Assembly (NCBI GenBank): GCA_019426215.1
Contig: CM033393.1
Span: 1,059,001-1,123,000, forward strand
DNA: 64,000 nucleotides
Reading direction: 5' to 3'
From: Buddleja alternifolia
Lineage: Eukaryota > Streptophyta > Magnoliopsida > Lamiales > Scrophulariaceae
Made by a program: the position numbers and the translations under genes. Below, piece by piece: positions 43,674-56,619 of the stretch. Below the pieces are notes generated by a model. It worked only from the letters and a program-made list of their open reading frames with translations. It was not told where the DNA came from and did not search any database. Each line of letters begins with the position of its first letter. Position 1 is the stretch's first letter.

Positions 43674-44134
43674 TGGCAAATTTTTAATTTAGTCCCATAG
43701 GTTCACACAATTCTAGTTTTTGTCCCACTCTTTACGGGATTCTAAAAAACGTTTCAATAATTTGAAAAAGTTGTAATGGTCGTCCTTTTTTTAAACAACA
43801 TTTCTCCCATACTTTATTTTGCATTTTAAAAATTGCATTTTGCCACATAAATTATACAGGATGTATTAAACACCCCCCTAAACATATTTTTGTTTCACTT
43901 AATTTTTCAGGGGGTAAGTGCATATTAACATTTGTTTAGGGGGTGTTTAATACATCTTGTATAGTTCAGGGGGCAAAATACAAAATAAAGTATGGGACTA
44001 ACGTTGTTTAAAAAAAGAACTAACATTACAATATTTTCAAATTGGGACTTTTTTAGAATCCCGTAAAGAGTGGGACTAAAACTAAAATGATGAGACCCTA
44101 TGGGACTAAAATTAGAATTTTGCCGTGAAAGCTC
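43674..44134. mobile_element. palindromic MITE
   Basis: The left end GGCAAATTTTTAATTTAGTC and the right end GACTAAAATTAGAATTTTGCC are inverted repeats. Nearly the whole 460 bp folds back on itself; for example CCCACTCTTTACGGGATTCT pairs with AGAATCCCGTAAAGAGTGGG. The flanks GAAAAAGCT and GTGAAAGCT agree at 7 of 9 positions. Confidence 0.75.
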
Positions 44135-44219
44135 ATTTAATATCAAGTCGTGCATGAGCCTAAGCAAGCCCGACTCGCTTGGCTTGATTGACAAGCTTAT
44201 ATATAAATATACCTGGGTA

Positions 44220-44936
44220 AATAACGACTTGTGTCAACTGAGCAACACTCACACACCTTTTCATTGACCGACTCTGGCCAGAGATTTCTTATTCATTTTT
44301 TTTAAGACAACATAGGAGATTTATTGTTTCCAAGATCAATGATAGATCTTTTGTTAGAATCATTTGTTAAGTCATACAACCAAACTATACCCAAAATAAC
44401 TCATTTTGTGTTTCTCCTAGAATTATGGAAACTTCAAAGTGTAGTGGGTTGTGTACTAGCACAACCATGATCCCTCTAGCCTCAAGTAATGAGGATCATC
44501 ACAGGCCTACGTTACCTTGAAATTTCATATTCGACATTATAACTAATATGAGTTTCCAGTGGGGCGGTTATGTCTAGTCATCCCCCATGTGCACCCTCAT
44601 ATGTTCATAGGTTCCCAAGCAGTACTCGTGGAACTAGGTACTCCAAATGAAATGCTACAGTAAGCAAGTCTTGACAAATTATTAATATCCCTATGTGAAT
44701 GATTCTATGACTTCGAACTTACTTTTGGATCGCAGTCGTTCGGGCTCCACTATCATCATTCCATATGCATTAATGCGTGATCAAGCCCTATAGATGAGTG
44801 TGATCCAAGAGAAGTTATTACATTTTTAAAATGAATATTACATAATAAAGAATGACATAACAATTTTATTGATAATACAAAAAACAAGACTGTGTAAGTG
44901 TTACAATATTTATCAATCTACTAGACGGGCACCTTG
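44220..44936 (-). mobile_element. Copia-type LTR remnant, right part
   Basis: The minus-strand text AGGTGCCCGTCTAGTAGATT at about 44936 resembles the LTR start at about 46675 (AGGTGCCCCGCTAGC). Shared phrases include AGTGTGATCCAAGAGAAG-like text. There is no coding content. Confidence 0.5.
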
Positions 44937-46688
44937 TTAGGAATCGTCCCCGGGGATGCGAGCAGCGAAAATGAAAAACAACAAAAATTGCATCCCCAAA
45001 TTAAGGATAGATTGATATGGTACCTTCGGATTCAATAAAAACGAAAATAAACGATTACCTCGCGAAGAATTTTCGTGGATTGAATTAGCTTTCAGTGCTT
45101 GAATTAGCACCTCCAAGTTTATCCACACCTTAGCTTGCACCCTCGTCTTCCCTCTACCAGTGCTAGTAAAGAGGATGATGAATCTTGACTTTTTAGTGAA
45201 AGAGAAAATGGATTTTCTTTTGTTCTTTTTTTACTGTAAAAATCTAAGAGAGATAAAACCACCAACACACTAAAGGGGGAGGGGGGAGGCATGTAAGTTG
45301 ACTTGTTGGAGAAGAGAAGAATTCTCTTCCCATTAACCTAGTAGAGGACGCCCACTATGTCTCCAAGAGACCTAGTGAGCCTTGTCTTCTTTTTTCTCTC
45401 CTTAAGTGATTGGGCTTAAGTCAATTCAATATATATCAAGTCCATTAATTGACTTTATTAAATTGACTTTGACTCAATTAATTAATTATGCTCAACTATA
45501 TTAACCTATCATAATTAATTAATTTATCTCCCACTTAATTTAATATCCCATTAAATTAGAGACTATAATTAATTAAGTCCTCTTAATTAATTTTAATCTT
45601 TTTCTCTAAATTAATTAAATATAATTAATTAATTCTTCCATTAATTCTCATAGAATTAATAAGCCAATAGGTGCTACACTAAGTTAAGTGTGTGACCCCT
45701 TAGGCTTATTAACAAGCTAGCAATAAGTTCTTTCCCTTAGGCTAAATTAATTAACCAAGTAATTAATTTAGACCTTGAATTAAATTCACCAATTTAATTC
45801 AAAGCACCTATTGGTCGTGGATCGATGTCTAGCAACGTCGCCACGACTTCCTAGATGTTAATGATAGAAAGCGAAACCTATCCTATTACGATCTTCATGT
45901 GAGTCGAATCCCTTCATCTTTTTCCCGTCTATGGTCTAGGGTATGGCGATGATCGAAACCCTAATAACTTTAGAAGCTATGACTATGATGTGATATATAA
46001 TGATACAGTCTTCTAAGCAGGGACCACCAATCCCTCTTCTAAGACATATGTTTTGATCAAAGGCTTTTATTGATCATTTAGGTTCTCACAACAGCATAGA
46101 AAATACCGGGTTTGATCCCTGGATGAATCCCTGCCAATGCCATCTGTTCTGCTACACTACTAGATTATACCTACCATACGCCATCGTGTGACTATCCTAT
46201 AGTGTGCACCACAGTAAAAGCATAGTGGGTAGTATTCAGATATGACACTTCAGGTCAAAGGATTAACCTTGCACTACAAAATCAAAGGACTTATAGTTTG
46301 ACTAGAACTGACGAGATGTCCTTGCAGGGTCATTCAATTTCATCCTTCTCCAAAGTATGAATCTCCATATATGCACTGACCCGTCGGGTCATTGTCTATA
46401 GAACAAGACACTATCCTATTTGATAATGATATATTTAGACAAGCCTTCGCGAGGCTAAAATATGAATGGGGTTATTGATTACAGCCCTCGAGAGTGTTCC
46501 ATAATCACGTACCACTCCCCTAGCTCTGTGTAATCCAAAGGGATCTTTATCTAGACTATATGAGCAATTACGATAAAGGCAATACCAAATGATTATATAT
46601 ATTTACAAATCAAGACTGTCATAGTTTTTACATTGATTTAAGCAAAGCTAAATATTAGCTAGCGGGGCACCTAATAGTATCAATCTCC
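44937..46688 (-). mobile_element. Copia LTR, minus orientation
   Basis: Minus reading starts near TGATACTATTAGGTGCC just after the purine-rich CAAGTGGGAGAT, and ends GATTCCTAACA at about 44937. It directly follows the 3' end of a Copia RNase H frame, so this is the 3' LTR. An inverted relative lies at 47745-48900. Confidence 0.6.
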
Positions 46689-46689
46689 C

Positions 46690-47108
46690 ACTTGCCCTAG
46701 AGCCAATTGCTCATGTACTTTAGTCCTATCTTCTCAAGATGTCCTTGAAATACTTCTTGGCCCAGAGGTTTTGTGAATGGGTCTGCTACGTTTTTTGCTG
46801 AGTCGACTCATTCTACTTGAACATATTCTCTATCCACTATTTATCTAATCAGATGAAATCGTCTAAGGATATGCTTGGATCGATGGTGAGATCTTGGCTC
46901 CTTTGCAAGAGCTATCGCCATTGTTATCACAGTACAATTGTACGAGATTTACAATGGAGGGAACTACTTCCAGCTCCTGGATTAAGTTTCACATCCAAAC
47001 AACCTCATTTGCTGCTTCCACAACTTCTATATGCTCAGCTTCCATGGTGGAGTCAGTTGTAGTCTCTTGCTTGGAGCTTTTCCAGTTTACTGTTCCTCCG
47101 TTAAGTAT
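46690..47108 (-). pseudogene. Copia RNase H fragment
   Basis: The minus-strand translation has NWKSSKQETTTDSTMEAEH, then VVEAANEVVWM followed by a stop, then QLYCDNNGDSS and a HHRSKHILRRFH-type block in another frame, then DPFTKPL. These are landmarks of the Copia RNase H end. Several stops and frame changes show it is dead. Confidence 0.75.
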
Positions 47109-47109
47109 A

Positions 47110-47735
47110 AATACAAAACCACCCTCTTCATTTTATACAACTTTTTCCACACACTTGCTATCATTTGGAGAGATGTATGCTCAGAATTCAGCTCCCCTCA
47201 AGTACACATTGTGTACCCACTTCACCCACAGGGACTCCTTACCTTTGGCAATGACCCAAACTTGTTTGCCTACTACAGCATAATTCCATGTAGTACTCCT
47301 TTAAATTTAGACCTTCATTCATCTTAGTCCTACATACCAAATCTCAACCAATTAAAGACCTCTTCCCTCTGCCCCTATAAGAAGTCTCTGCACTTCTTTT
47401 CAATCAACTTCACAATCCTGTAAGGAAGAATAAAGACTGAACTCCAACACACATGTAAAAAGAGCAAAGAAGAGTTGATTAATTCTAATCTGTCAGTATA
47501 AAACAAGTTCTTAGATGACCAACTTGTTATCCTTGTTGTAATTCTATCAAGTACAGACAGACAATCCATTTTACTCCATTTCATTGGAGATAGAGGAACC
47601 CCTACATATCTAATAGAGAATTCTCCTTCCCTAGAACCAGTGATACCCACAATCTCATTTTCTGAATCTTCATTAACTTCTCTAACAAATATATTAGGAG
47701 AGCGGTCTTGATTTCTATGGAACGCTCTCAAAGAT
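47110..47735 (-). pseudogene. L1-type LINE reverse transcriptase C-terminal fragment
   Basis: The frame at 47375-47731 reads IRYVGVPLSPMKWSKMDC, then RITSWSSKNLFYTDRLELIN and IVKLIEKKCRDFL, a hallmark of the region after plant L1 RT. A further piece toward 47110 reads VVGKQVWVIAKGKESLWVKW, with stops. The LINE piece interrupts Copia sequence. Confidence 0.85.
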
Positions 47736-47744
47736 CGTAATCCT

Positions 47745-48900
47745 AAAATTTATTCCAAGTCATAGAAGTTGTGAGATGTGAGATATCACGACCTCTACAA
47801 GACTTGTTTGTGTATGTCATTCTTGAAAGAGTGTGTCTTGTTCCATAGGCAGTGACCAGTTGGGTCAGTGCATGCACAAAGATCCATACTTAGGTAAGTA
47901 TGTAATTGAATGACTCTGCAAGGATTTCTCGTTGGTAGTGTCGAACTTGAAGTCCTTAAGCTTCGTTGTGTGAGATAGTCTTCTGACCTGAGATGTCATG
48001 TCTGGGAAGCGTATTACCCACTATGTTGTGATATACACGTGCAGTCCAAGAGAGTCATACGGAACTGTATGTTCAGTATAGTCAGGTAGTATAGTGGATC
48101 AGGTGACATTGGATATGGGATATATCCAGGGCTTGTAGCTTTGTATTTCCTATGTTGTTGTGTAAGCTGAATGATCGATAAAAGTCTCTCGCCAGAGCGT
48201 AGTCTTATAAGAGGGATTGGTGATCCCTGCTTAGAAGACCGGATCATTAGTGTTTCCAACACACTCATAGTTTTCAAGGTTATTAGGGCTTCGACCATCA
48301 CCAAACCCTAGACCTTAGACGAGAAAAGGATGGACGGATTCGACTCACGTGAAGATTGTAACCTGGATAGATTTGCTTTTCACCGTTAGCATCCAAGAAG
48401 TCGTGTCGACGTTGCTAGACATCGAACCATGACGAATAGGTGCCTTGGATTAATTTGGTAAAATTAATTCAAGGCCTAATTAATTATTTGGATAATTGAT
48501 TTAGCTTTTGGGATGGAACCTATTGCTAGCTTGTTAATGAGCTTAAGGGTCACACATTAATTTATTGTAGTACCTACTGGCTAAGTTATTTCTTTGTGAA
48601 TTAATGGAGAGATTAATTAATTGAAATATATTATTTAATTGGAAAAAAAGAATAAATTAATTAAGTGGTCTTAATTAATGGTAGGCTTGATTTAGTATTA
48701 GAAAATTGAATTGGAAAAGACTAATTAATTAATTATTGGTCTAATTAATTAATATGTGAAAGAGAAAATAATATATATATATATATATATATAAGTACAC
48801 GTATGGCGTGTATGTATGGGTGTATGGTGGAAGGATTTTATCTTGTTCACCAAGTCTACACACACTTACACACACACACACACATATATTTATATAGTAT
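47745..48900 (+). mobile_element. Copia LTR remnant, plus orientation (inverted relative)
   Basis: The text from 47830 (TTGTTCCATAGGCAGTGACC) to about 48560 (GCTTAAGGGTCACACATTAA) is the divergent reverse complement of 45680-46430. The 48600-48900 stretch is TTAATTAATT-rich as in the other LTRs. No internal coding text adjoins it. Confidence 0.6.
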
Positions 48901-49061
48901 TATTATATGGATCTAAATATATATGGTAAGATCTATTTAATTAATTAGTTATCTAATTAATTATTTGAAAGGATTTTATAAATATATTTAGATAGATTTG
49001 GTATATTTGGAAAGATCTCAAATATATATATGGATAGATCCAGAAAATATGGAAAGATCCA

Positions 49062-49102
<41 letters not shown>

Positions 49103-49170
49103 ATCTCATATATATGAAAAGATCTTGTTAGTTAATTAGTGAATTTAATTAACTAAGGAAGTAAGGAAGA
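48765..49170. repeat. AT and CA microsatellites
   Basis: (AT)n lies at about 48772-48794 and 49061-49099, and (CA)n at about 48865-48884. Between them are repeated GGAAAGATC(T/C)-AAATATATAT phrases. Confidence 0.9.
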
Positions 49171-49475
49171 AAAAAAGAATATTATATGTATAATATAAAA
49201 TAGGAGTTGATATTAGCACTCCCAAGAGTGATAATTACACTCCACATCTACTTTATTTTTAACCTAATTACTAAAGTACTCATATATTATTTGAACACAC
49301 AATTTCTCTTAATATGTAAGACAAATATAACTTTCACTATACTATTCATCCTTAAGGTTTATATTCATATTTTAGTGATTGAACACACCAGACAATTGCA
49401 ACTTTTAGCATCATCTTTGTTATATTTTCTCCTATTAACTTTATCTTACATTTTCACTTAGTATATTTTAAGAAG

Positions 49476-50910
49476 TGTTGGTCCCAACCGGCATACTAAA
49501 GGGTCTAGAAAGGGGGTTGAGGGATTAAATAGACCCTGAAATTCTTTTCAAATTTTTAGACTTGTTTTAGAAAGATAACTTAGATACTAGGTTTGAGTGC
49601 TTGATCAATATGGATCAGGCACCAGCACTTATATCAGGGTTAACACAACAGAAGATTTGTACAAGTCTCTTAGTATGAATAAATTAGCGCTTAGAAAATG
49701 TTTAGTTGCTCTAGATATTTAAGAAGGTATGCTTTATGATAAGGTATGAAGATAAAAATGAATAAAGCAATAAAACAGTAAGTAAAGAAGACACAAGAAT
49801 TGTAAGGTTCACTGGGTTTATGTAATCCCAGCCACGTCTTTCTACTCCTTTCCACACATGACGAATTCACTATAATGAATCTCAAAGTTTCACAAAGACA
49901 ACTTCAACACAATAGCAAATGGTGAAGGCTTGATCTTGAGTCCCTGATAGCAAAGATTTCAACTCGGCTAAGATCTGCTTCTGACAAGCTTTCCTCACAC
50001 AGAATTACTGTTTTTTCTTCAACAACTTCGTCACACAGGTTGAAGAGGCTGATGGGTTTTATCAAAGTTTGTTTGATTTGAAAAGTTCAAACACTTTTGG
50101 AATATCTCTTTAGAAATGATAGTTCTTCTATGAAGAGATAAGAGATATTGGTTTGGCTGTGGAGATGTATAAACTCAAAGATATTTTGGCTATGGAGGTT
50201 TTGAGCTTTTAGGGATAGATTTCAATAGCGTATGTGTATATCAATTTTATTTTTTTTGATAATAATTCTCGGTGTTTAGGGTTGAGTTGTGAGGATCTAT
50301 TTATAGACTTTCTCGGGATTTGTCTGTTGGACACAAGCAGGAGTGTGTTTAACACGAGGCGCGTGATTTAGTCTTATTCTGGCATCTCAGAAAATTCTGC
50401 TGCACAAAGTGGGTAGCAGACCTACTTTGAGTTGACAACCAATGGGGAAGGCTTATTCGTACGTCAATGGTCCTTATCACATTTAATACTCTTATCAAGC
50501 ATTTAATGCATTTCAATTTAATTCCTGTTGGAATTAAATGTTCGTTGAATGTTGCAATTAAGTGCTTATTGACTTCGGATTCAATTCAGGTGAAGACAGG
50601 CGCTTGTGGAATGATCACCTAGAATGATTCTTAGGCGCTTAACAGTCACTTAATGAATCTCTTATCTTCAAAGTCTTTAGACGCTGATCTTTGATTTCAC
50701 TTTGATAGACTCACTTAGAATTCTATCATAGCTCAAGCGCTAGATACTGGTCTAAAACTATAAAGATAAAAAGCCTTATACTGAAAATTACAACTCAATA
50801 ACTTTAAACGCTTAGACATATTCTAATAAAGATAAACTTACATATCTTTGGGGTCTAACATAAAACCTATCTTGTCATCATCAAAACATCTAATATGAAA
50901 TTTCCTAACA
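49476..50910 (-). mobile_element. 3' LTR of a large Copia-type element, minus orientation
   Basis: The LTR runs TGTTAGGAAATTTCATATTA (minus, from 50910) to GGTTGGGACCAACA (49476), 1435 bp with TG and CA ends. Just outside 50910 the minus strand reads AAAAAGGGGAAAAT, a classical purine tract. Long LTRs with this tract are usual for SIRE-type Copia elements. The 5' LTR and pol are not in the window. Confidence 0.75.
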
Positions 50911-51104
50911 ATTTTCCCCTTTTTGATGATGTCAAGACCTTAACTCTTTTATAGTCCAAGAGCTAGAAAATTAACAAAGATAATGTAAAGTTAGAGGTTA
51001 GCTATAAGTTAGTACATATAGCGAGAAACAAGATGTTTCAGCAAAACTCAGATAGAAATATTCATAAAAGCGCTTAAAACATAATGAAACAATAAAATCT
51101 AGCG

Positions 51105-51425
51105 CTTTCTTTTTGTGGAAGAGGCTTGTGATTTCTTTTGTTCTTGCTTGAAAAGCATTTCAGCAAACTTTCACAGTCTATCATTTGCTTCCCTCATCTT
51201 CTTATGAGTGCTATTGGCATATTGTATATTTCCCATTTCCTTGGCCAATTCCTCAAAACTATGAAGACACTTGTTCCAAACAGAGCAATCAACTCCTAGT
51301 TCACGTAATAATTCTTCAAAAATTTCAAAAGTCCTTGTGACTGGAGCTTTTCGTAGATTTTGGTAACGTGGAACAAAAACAGCAAAAGGAGGGATGCCTC
51401 ACTCTTCAAGGAACTCTTCAGCATG
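51105..51425 (-). pseudogene. internal ORF remnant upstream of the Copia 3' LTR
   Basis: The minus translation gives PPFAVFVPRYQNLRKAPV, then FEIFEELLRELGVDCSVWNK, SFEELAKEMGN and a Lys/Gln-rich end (KQEQKKSQASSTKRKR) with one stop inside. Charged, helical ORFs lie between pol and the 3' LTR in SIRE-like elements. This one is cut off at about 51430 by AT-repeat DNA. Confidence 0.5.
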
Positions 51426-51429
51426 CCTA

Positions 51430-51825
51430 ATATTACATATTTATATATATATATATATAATAATATTATATAGATTTTCTCTTCTGTAAGGAATTAAATT
51501 GTATGGAATGATTTAAAAGATGCAATAACCCTAGATTTGACTTGCCATAATATATTATTTGAATTTCCATTATTATTTAGGCACATGACTTTTTGATTTG
51601 CTAGAAAATATATATATATATATATATATATAGAATATCAATTTGTTTGACTATTTAATTTAGGAATTAGAATTTGATTAAATTTCCAAAATATAAATAG
51701 CATGGAATTGATATCTAATACATTATTTTTCACATGTCGCCATTTTATTGGCTACAAATTTAATTTGGCTACAAATTTTATGTTGTTGTATTAGAAATAT
51801 TGGTATTTTTTGTCAGAGCGAGAAT
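51430..51825. other. AT-rich DNA with AT microsatellites
   Basis: (AT)n lies at about 51440-51463 and 51608-51633. No coding sequence was seen. Confidence 0.7.
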
Positions 51826-51829
51826 GTCG

Positions 51830-52905
51830 TTAAGTGTTTTAAAAGACGTTCCTTGAGGTGCGACATTACCAAAATGCCCCGGGGCAATGGATGGAAGCGC
51901 AACTCCTGTCGATGAGGTGAGGCGTATGCCCCGGGCGTATGGGTGCACTTTTTTGCGACCCACAGATTGGGAGTTTAAGAGAATACTACATTATCATACT
52001 CAATAACTTTTTATAAGAATTATTTCTACACTTGGTTCTAGACTTGGTTGGTTTACAAATAACACTTCTACTTCTATTTATACTAATTCGCCTCCCTAAT
52101 GAACGGTGGAGATTCATTTGATCATACGGATGTGGAAGAGACTCTCTAGAGTCCTCCAAGAATATTCCTTAGTATATTCTTTATCTTAAAAACTTCATAT
52201 CATATTCACATATTTCTAGAGAGGTCCACACATCTCTACGACATTCTAGATACTTCTACTATCACCTAGACTAATCTAAGAGATTCTACACAGTTCTAGA
52301 GATCTACGTAAGAATCTACATTCTTCTAGAGTATTCTAATACCTTCAAGAGTCTTCTAAACTTTTCCAAAATACTCTAATAGCCTCTAGACTCCCGTACA
52401 TGAAAAAAATGACACGTCCCTATCATCTCAAAATGTTTCAAATTGTCAGGACATGACACTACGCCTATGTTGTTTCAGCCCGATTTTATTGATTTTGGGT
52501 CCTGGCTTATTCTAACTTTCAAGCCAAAGTCCACCTTCTTTTGGAGGAAAACATGTTAATGAATAAGATGATTTGAAAATTGGTGATGTTAATGAAATGG
52601 AATGTTTAGAATTGGGAACCGATGATGAAGATAATAATCTTAAATAAGAGTATTAGACAAGAGTTGAACTTTTAGATTGCATGGTTGAATATATTAGTTT
52701 TTTAGCTCTCCATCTTAATTTTTTTCTATCAATTTTTGTAATTTTTTGCTAATTTGAATTAATTTTTAACATTATTTTATATATTTTTAATATAGAAAAA
52801 AATATTGCGAGACATACGCCCTGCTTTACGGGGCTTTTGCCCCGCTATGGGAGACATAAAACGTCCAACCTCGTGCCTTCGCTCTTTAAAATACTGGACT
52901 AAAGA
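51830..52905. mobile_element. probable degraded hAT-like element
   Basis: The left text GTGTTTTAAAAGACG and the right text CGCTCTTTAAAATACTGG are imperfect inverted repeats. Both ends carry CCCCGGGGC/GCCCCGCTATG and GACATACGCCC-type words. The middle (52130-52400) is a run of TTCTAGAGNNTTCTA-like short repeats. There is no transposase. Confidence 0.5.
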
Positions 52906-54051
52906 ATAGCTTAAAACTTGTTTATCATTGTTGAAACTGATTATTGGAGCAGCTAGCTGATCATCGAACTTATTAGGTGGAAGTGATCGAGCTAGCTAGC
53001 TATTAGATAGTCCAATGAGAGGACCAACAACATCACAAATGTTATAATTAATTGGCTTGTACTTGATTGGTACGACAAAACAACCTGGACAAGAATTACC
53101 ATCTTCTTTTGTGCATGACCATATGAGTCTTCGGTCGATGGCTAGTGAATGTCCCTATCACATTAACTCCACAAATATATACCGGGATTGTGCTATTAGT
53201 TACAATTAGTATTTAATTTTTGGGTTAGTTTAATTAAAGATGGTTAATTAATTATATGAGGGAGGTTTGCATGGAAAAATCATATGTCATTGCCTCGTTT
53301 GATCGTTTTGATGTTTTTTCTAATGATTGACTTGTTTTGCCTCGTTTTTCTCAGCCTAATTTGTGCATTGTATGATTTTGGTAGGGGGTCAGATTGCAAA
53401 TGCTATTTCCTTGAAGCAACATTAATAGCAATATGTTGATTACTAGTTGCTTTAGATTCAAATTATTTTGCTTGAATTATATTGTTCACTGTTTTATCTT
53501 TTTTTTTTTTTTTGTACTTTTTTCGGGTTGTTTATGAGAGTATTTTCCGTATATATTTCTGGATTTGGTTATTGTTGTGTTTCCAATAGTGGTTGTTGTA
53601 ATATTTTGGTTTAAATGACATTACTTAGGTAGTTACGTTTTACGTGCGTGGGTATGATTTGTATGTTGTAATGTTTATTAATTTGCATCCCCGTGTTTAG
53701 ATGTTTTAAAATGCTCTATAGTTTATTTCTATCTGTTATGATACGTAGCTTCTGCTTATTCATATTTTTATGTCTGTACAATTTAATGTACGCGCGTATA
53801 TTTACTTATGATTGTATATTATCAAACCAATGAAAATTTTCTTGCTTGCTCCGTGTTTTATTTTGGTTTAATTATTTTTCTTGCATTTGGTCAATTTCAC
53901 CGAGTCTGTGTACATCATTACTCTTAATTTTTATCTAACGTTCTTTCATACTATTGTGTTGTTTCTTCATGATCTAACACAATTATGGGCTGTGTTTTTG
54001 CTTGCTCCGTGTTTCTTTATTTTACATTATTTTGCTTGCTATGTGTAATTA
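52906..54051. other. AT-rich intergenic, no gene seen
   Basis: The phrase TTGCTTGCTCCGTGTTT recurs at about 53842 and 54000. No protein-like frame was found. Confidence 0.4.
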
Positions 54052-54060
54052 TATTTTCTA

Positions 54061-54346
54061 GGGATAATTGCATATCATACCCATGTGAAACATGAAATCT
54101 GCACACATCCCCCATGTGTTAAAAAAATAGCCTGAAATAACCCTATGATTTTCAAAACCCTGCACGAAACCCCCAACCTTGCTTCAAATACATTGCGCGT
54201 GAATGCTCCTTTCCGAGGATTTAACATGGATTGGGGGTTTCGTGCAGGGTTTTGAAAATTATAGGATTATTTCAGGCTATTATTTTTACATAGAAGGGAT
54301 GTGTGCAAGTTTCATATTTCACAGGGGTATGATATGGAATTATCCC
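54061..54346. mobile_element. Mutator-type palindromic MITE, copy B
   Basis: Same family as 40522-40793. The ends are GGGATAATTGCATATCATAC and GATATGGAATTATCCC. A perfect 9-bp target duplication TATTTTCTA lies at 54052-54060 and 54347-54355. Confidence 0.9.
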
Positions 54347-54792
54347 TATTTTCTAAACGGATTGATGTACAGATATTCATGAATGTCTAAAATGGTTATG
54401 GGATTTCTTGTTCATGCATTAGTTTGATACAAATTCTCTTTCCTCTATCAACTATTTTTTATATTTACTTGCCATAATAGTTTACTGTTGTATAACTAGT
54501 TCGGATTTGATTTTGGTTTGACTCAATTCACTTTGAGTTCGCTGTTATGATATGATCGTTTCATGTTGTAACCTAGTTCATATTCTGAAATCAATTCTTT
54601 ATTAGTTTATGTGAATAGTAATTAATACATGTTAAAATAGAGAGAGTACATATATGTGCTATTTACGTGTGGTTAATCCATTTATTGATTGTTAGGGCTA
54701 AAGAACGAATCAACCTACTAGATTTAAGATTGATCGTCAAAAACTCGTTTGACCTCGGTTCATTAACATAACAAATCAAGTTTGAATATTTT

Positions 54793-55550
54793 GAGAAAAT
54801 AGCAGATACTCCCTCCAAACTATTAAAAGTTGCACTCAACACCCTAAACTATCATATATGTGCACTTTGCCCCCTCGGTCAGCTTCGGGCAGCACACAGG
54901 GGGCAAAGTGCTACAAACCGCATAGGTGAGGGGGCAAAGTGCATATCACCTCATAGGTTGGGGGGGGGTATCTGCTATTTTCTCTTCTTTTTTTTAAATT
55001 CAAATATTTTTAATATTAACTTAACCCCCCTCGGTCAGCTTCGGGAAAATTTTTACCCATTCATCGTTCAATTTAAATCATGCATATTGGGATTTATTTG
55101 GATTTTTCTTGAAATACTATTTCTAAGTTTGAAATAAATAATTTTCAAGTATGAAAATAAGAAAAATAAAAATAAAACATGAAAATAAATAAGAAAACAA
55201 TGAAAAGAAGTATAAATTCAAATATTCATAATTTTCTAAAAACAAAAAAGACAACTCAAAAATCCGGAAACATGAAAATAAATAAAAAAAATGAAAAAAA
55301 GTACAAAAATAAAAAATTTAAAAAATAAAAAAATTAGTAAAAATTTTAAAAAATAAAAAAATCTGGTGATGTGCGCTTTGCCCCCTCACCTATGCGATTT
55401 GTAGCACTTTGCCCCCTGTGTGCTGCCCGAGCTGACCGAGGGGGCAAAGTGCATATATATGATAGTTTAGAGTGTTGACTGCAATTTTTAATAGTTTAGG
55501 GGGCAAAGTGCACATCACCTAATAGTTTGGGGGGTATCTGCTATTTTCTC
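54793..55550. mobile_element. Mutator-like element with repeated GGGGGCAAAGTGC ends
   Basis: The ends GAGAAAATAGCAGATAC and GTATCTGCTATTTTCTC are perfect inverted repeats. A perfect 9-bp duplication GAATATTTT lies at 54784-54792 and 55551-55559. Terminal regions of about 200 bp pair with each other and carry several copies of GGGGGCAAAGTGC. The AT-rich middle has no ORF. Confidence 0.9.
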
Positions 55551-55804
55551 GAATATTTTTTTCATTCAATCGTTAAAAGTCTTATTTCATTTGGTATTTG
55601 TCTATTGTGTCAGTAGGTGATTGCTAATTGATAATTATGTTTTGTATTAGAAATGTCTTGATATTTTTGGTTCAGCACATTAACCAAACAATTCTATTAT
55701 GCTTTGTATTAGAAATGTCTTGGACTTTTCAGTTGAGAATATTAACCAGAGCTAGAATATCCACTCCAACACCACTCCTACGACATTGTAACTTGCAACT
55801 GCCA

Positions 55805-56076
55805 TTTTTTCGTTGCCAATTGTTTGAACAAGTTGAAGTTCCAGGCTGGCAAACTGGAATGTAGTAAACTTGGCTATCTTTATTTTCATTGAAGGACAAC
55901 ATGTTAGTAAATTAGCTTTTCTTAAAGCCCATCTACCATTCATCATAGGATCTGGAATTTGTCTCGCCTTTGGAGGAGTGACATTCCTCACTTACTTGGC
56001 TATCTTCATTTCCATTCTTGTGGGCTGTTTTTGTTGGGTACGTACTTACTATTTCAGAAAGTTGATCTACGTGTAA
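55805..56076 (+). pseudogene. third RTE1-like fragment, truncated and inverted
   Basis: The homology starts at TTGCCAATTGTTTGAACAAG (NCLN-region of exon 2) and runs to the stop after FRKLIYV. Frameshifts occur near GWQTGM and near FCWVRTYYF. The segment [18 protein letters not shown] is still clear. Exon 1 and the start of exon 2 are missing. Homology continues through the 3' flank to about 56620, matching 28780-29370 in opposite orientation. Confidence 0.85.
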
Positions 56077-56619
56077 ATTTCATTATATTGTTGAGTTTAT
56101 GATGATACAGTTCAAGTATTATACCTAGAAAATACACTTGAGAACATTAAAAGCATTCTGTATTTTACGGTGCGATGTAAAGATTTAATATAGGTGATAT
56201 TGGTGAAGTTTTGAGATGCTATTGGTGATATTTTTGCATAGTCATTAATAAATTAGATACTCCGACTATGTGACATAAATGATAGCAGACATTGACTTTC
56301 TTCTTCTTCTTTAAGTGAATTAGCTGCAATAATTACATTTTGTATGATGGTTATAGGTTTATGCATTGCTCGTACAGGGTTAGCAAGAAAGGGTATGTCC
56401 ATTCTGGTTTCACGTGAAATTCTAGTTGGGTTCAACCGAACTCAAAGTATCTTATATGGCAAGTAAAAAGCGCATGTTATGCACTTGTTGCAAGTGTTAC
56501 GACATTTAACATGTGATTGGTCGAGTGTGTCTGGTCTAGAATTTTGATCTGTCAGCTAAGTCAAGTTAGAGGAGGGACTGTGTTGGTAAACGTTTGCATT
56601 GGGTATTATTCCTCTGATG

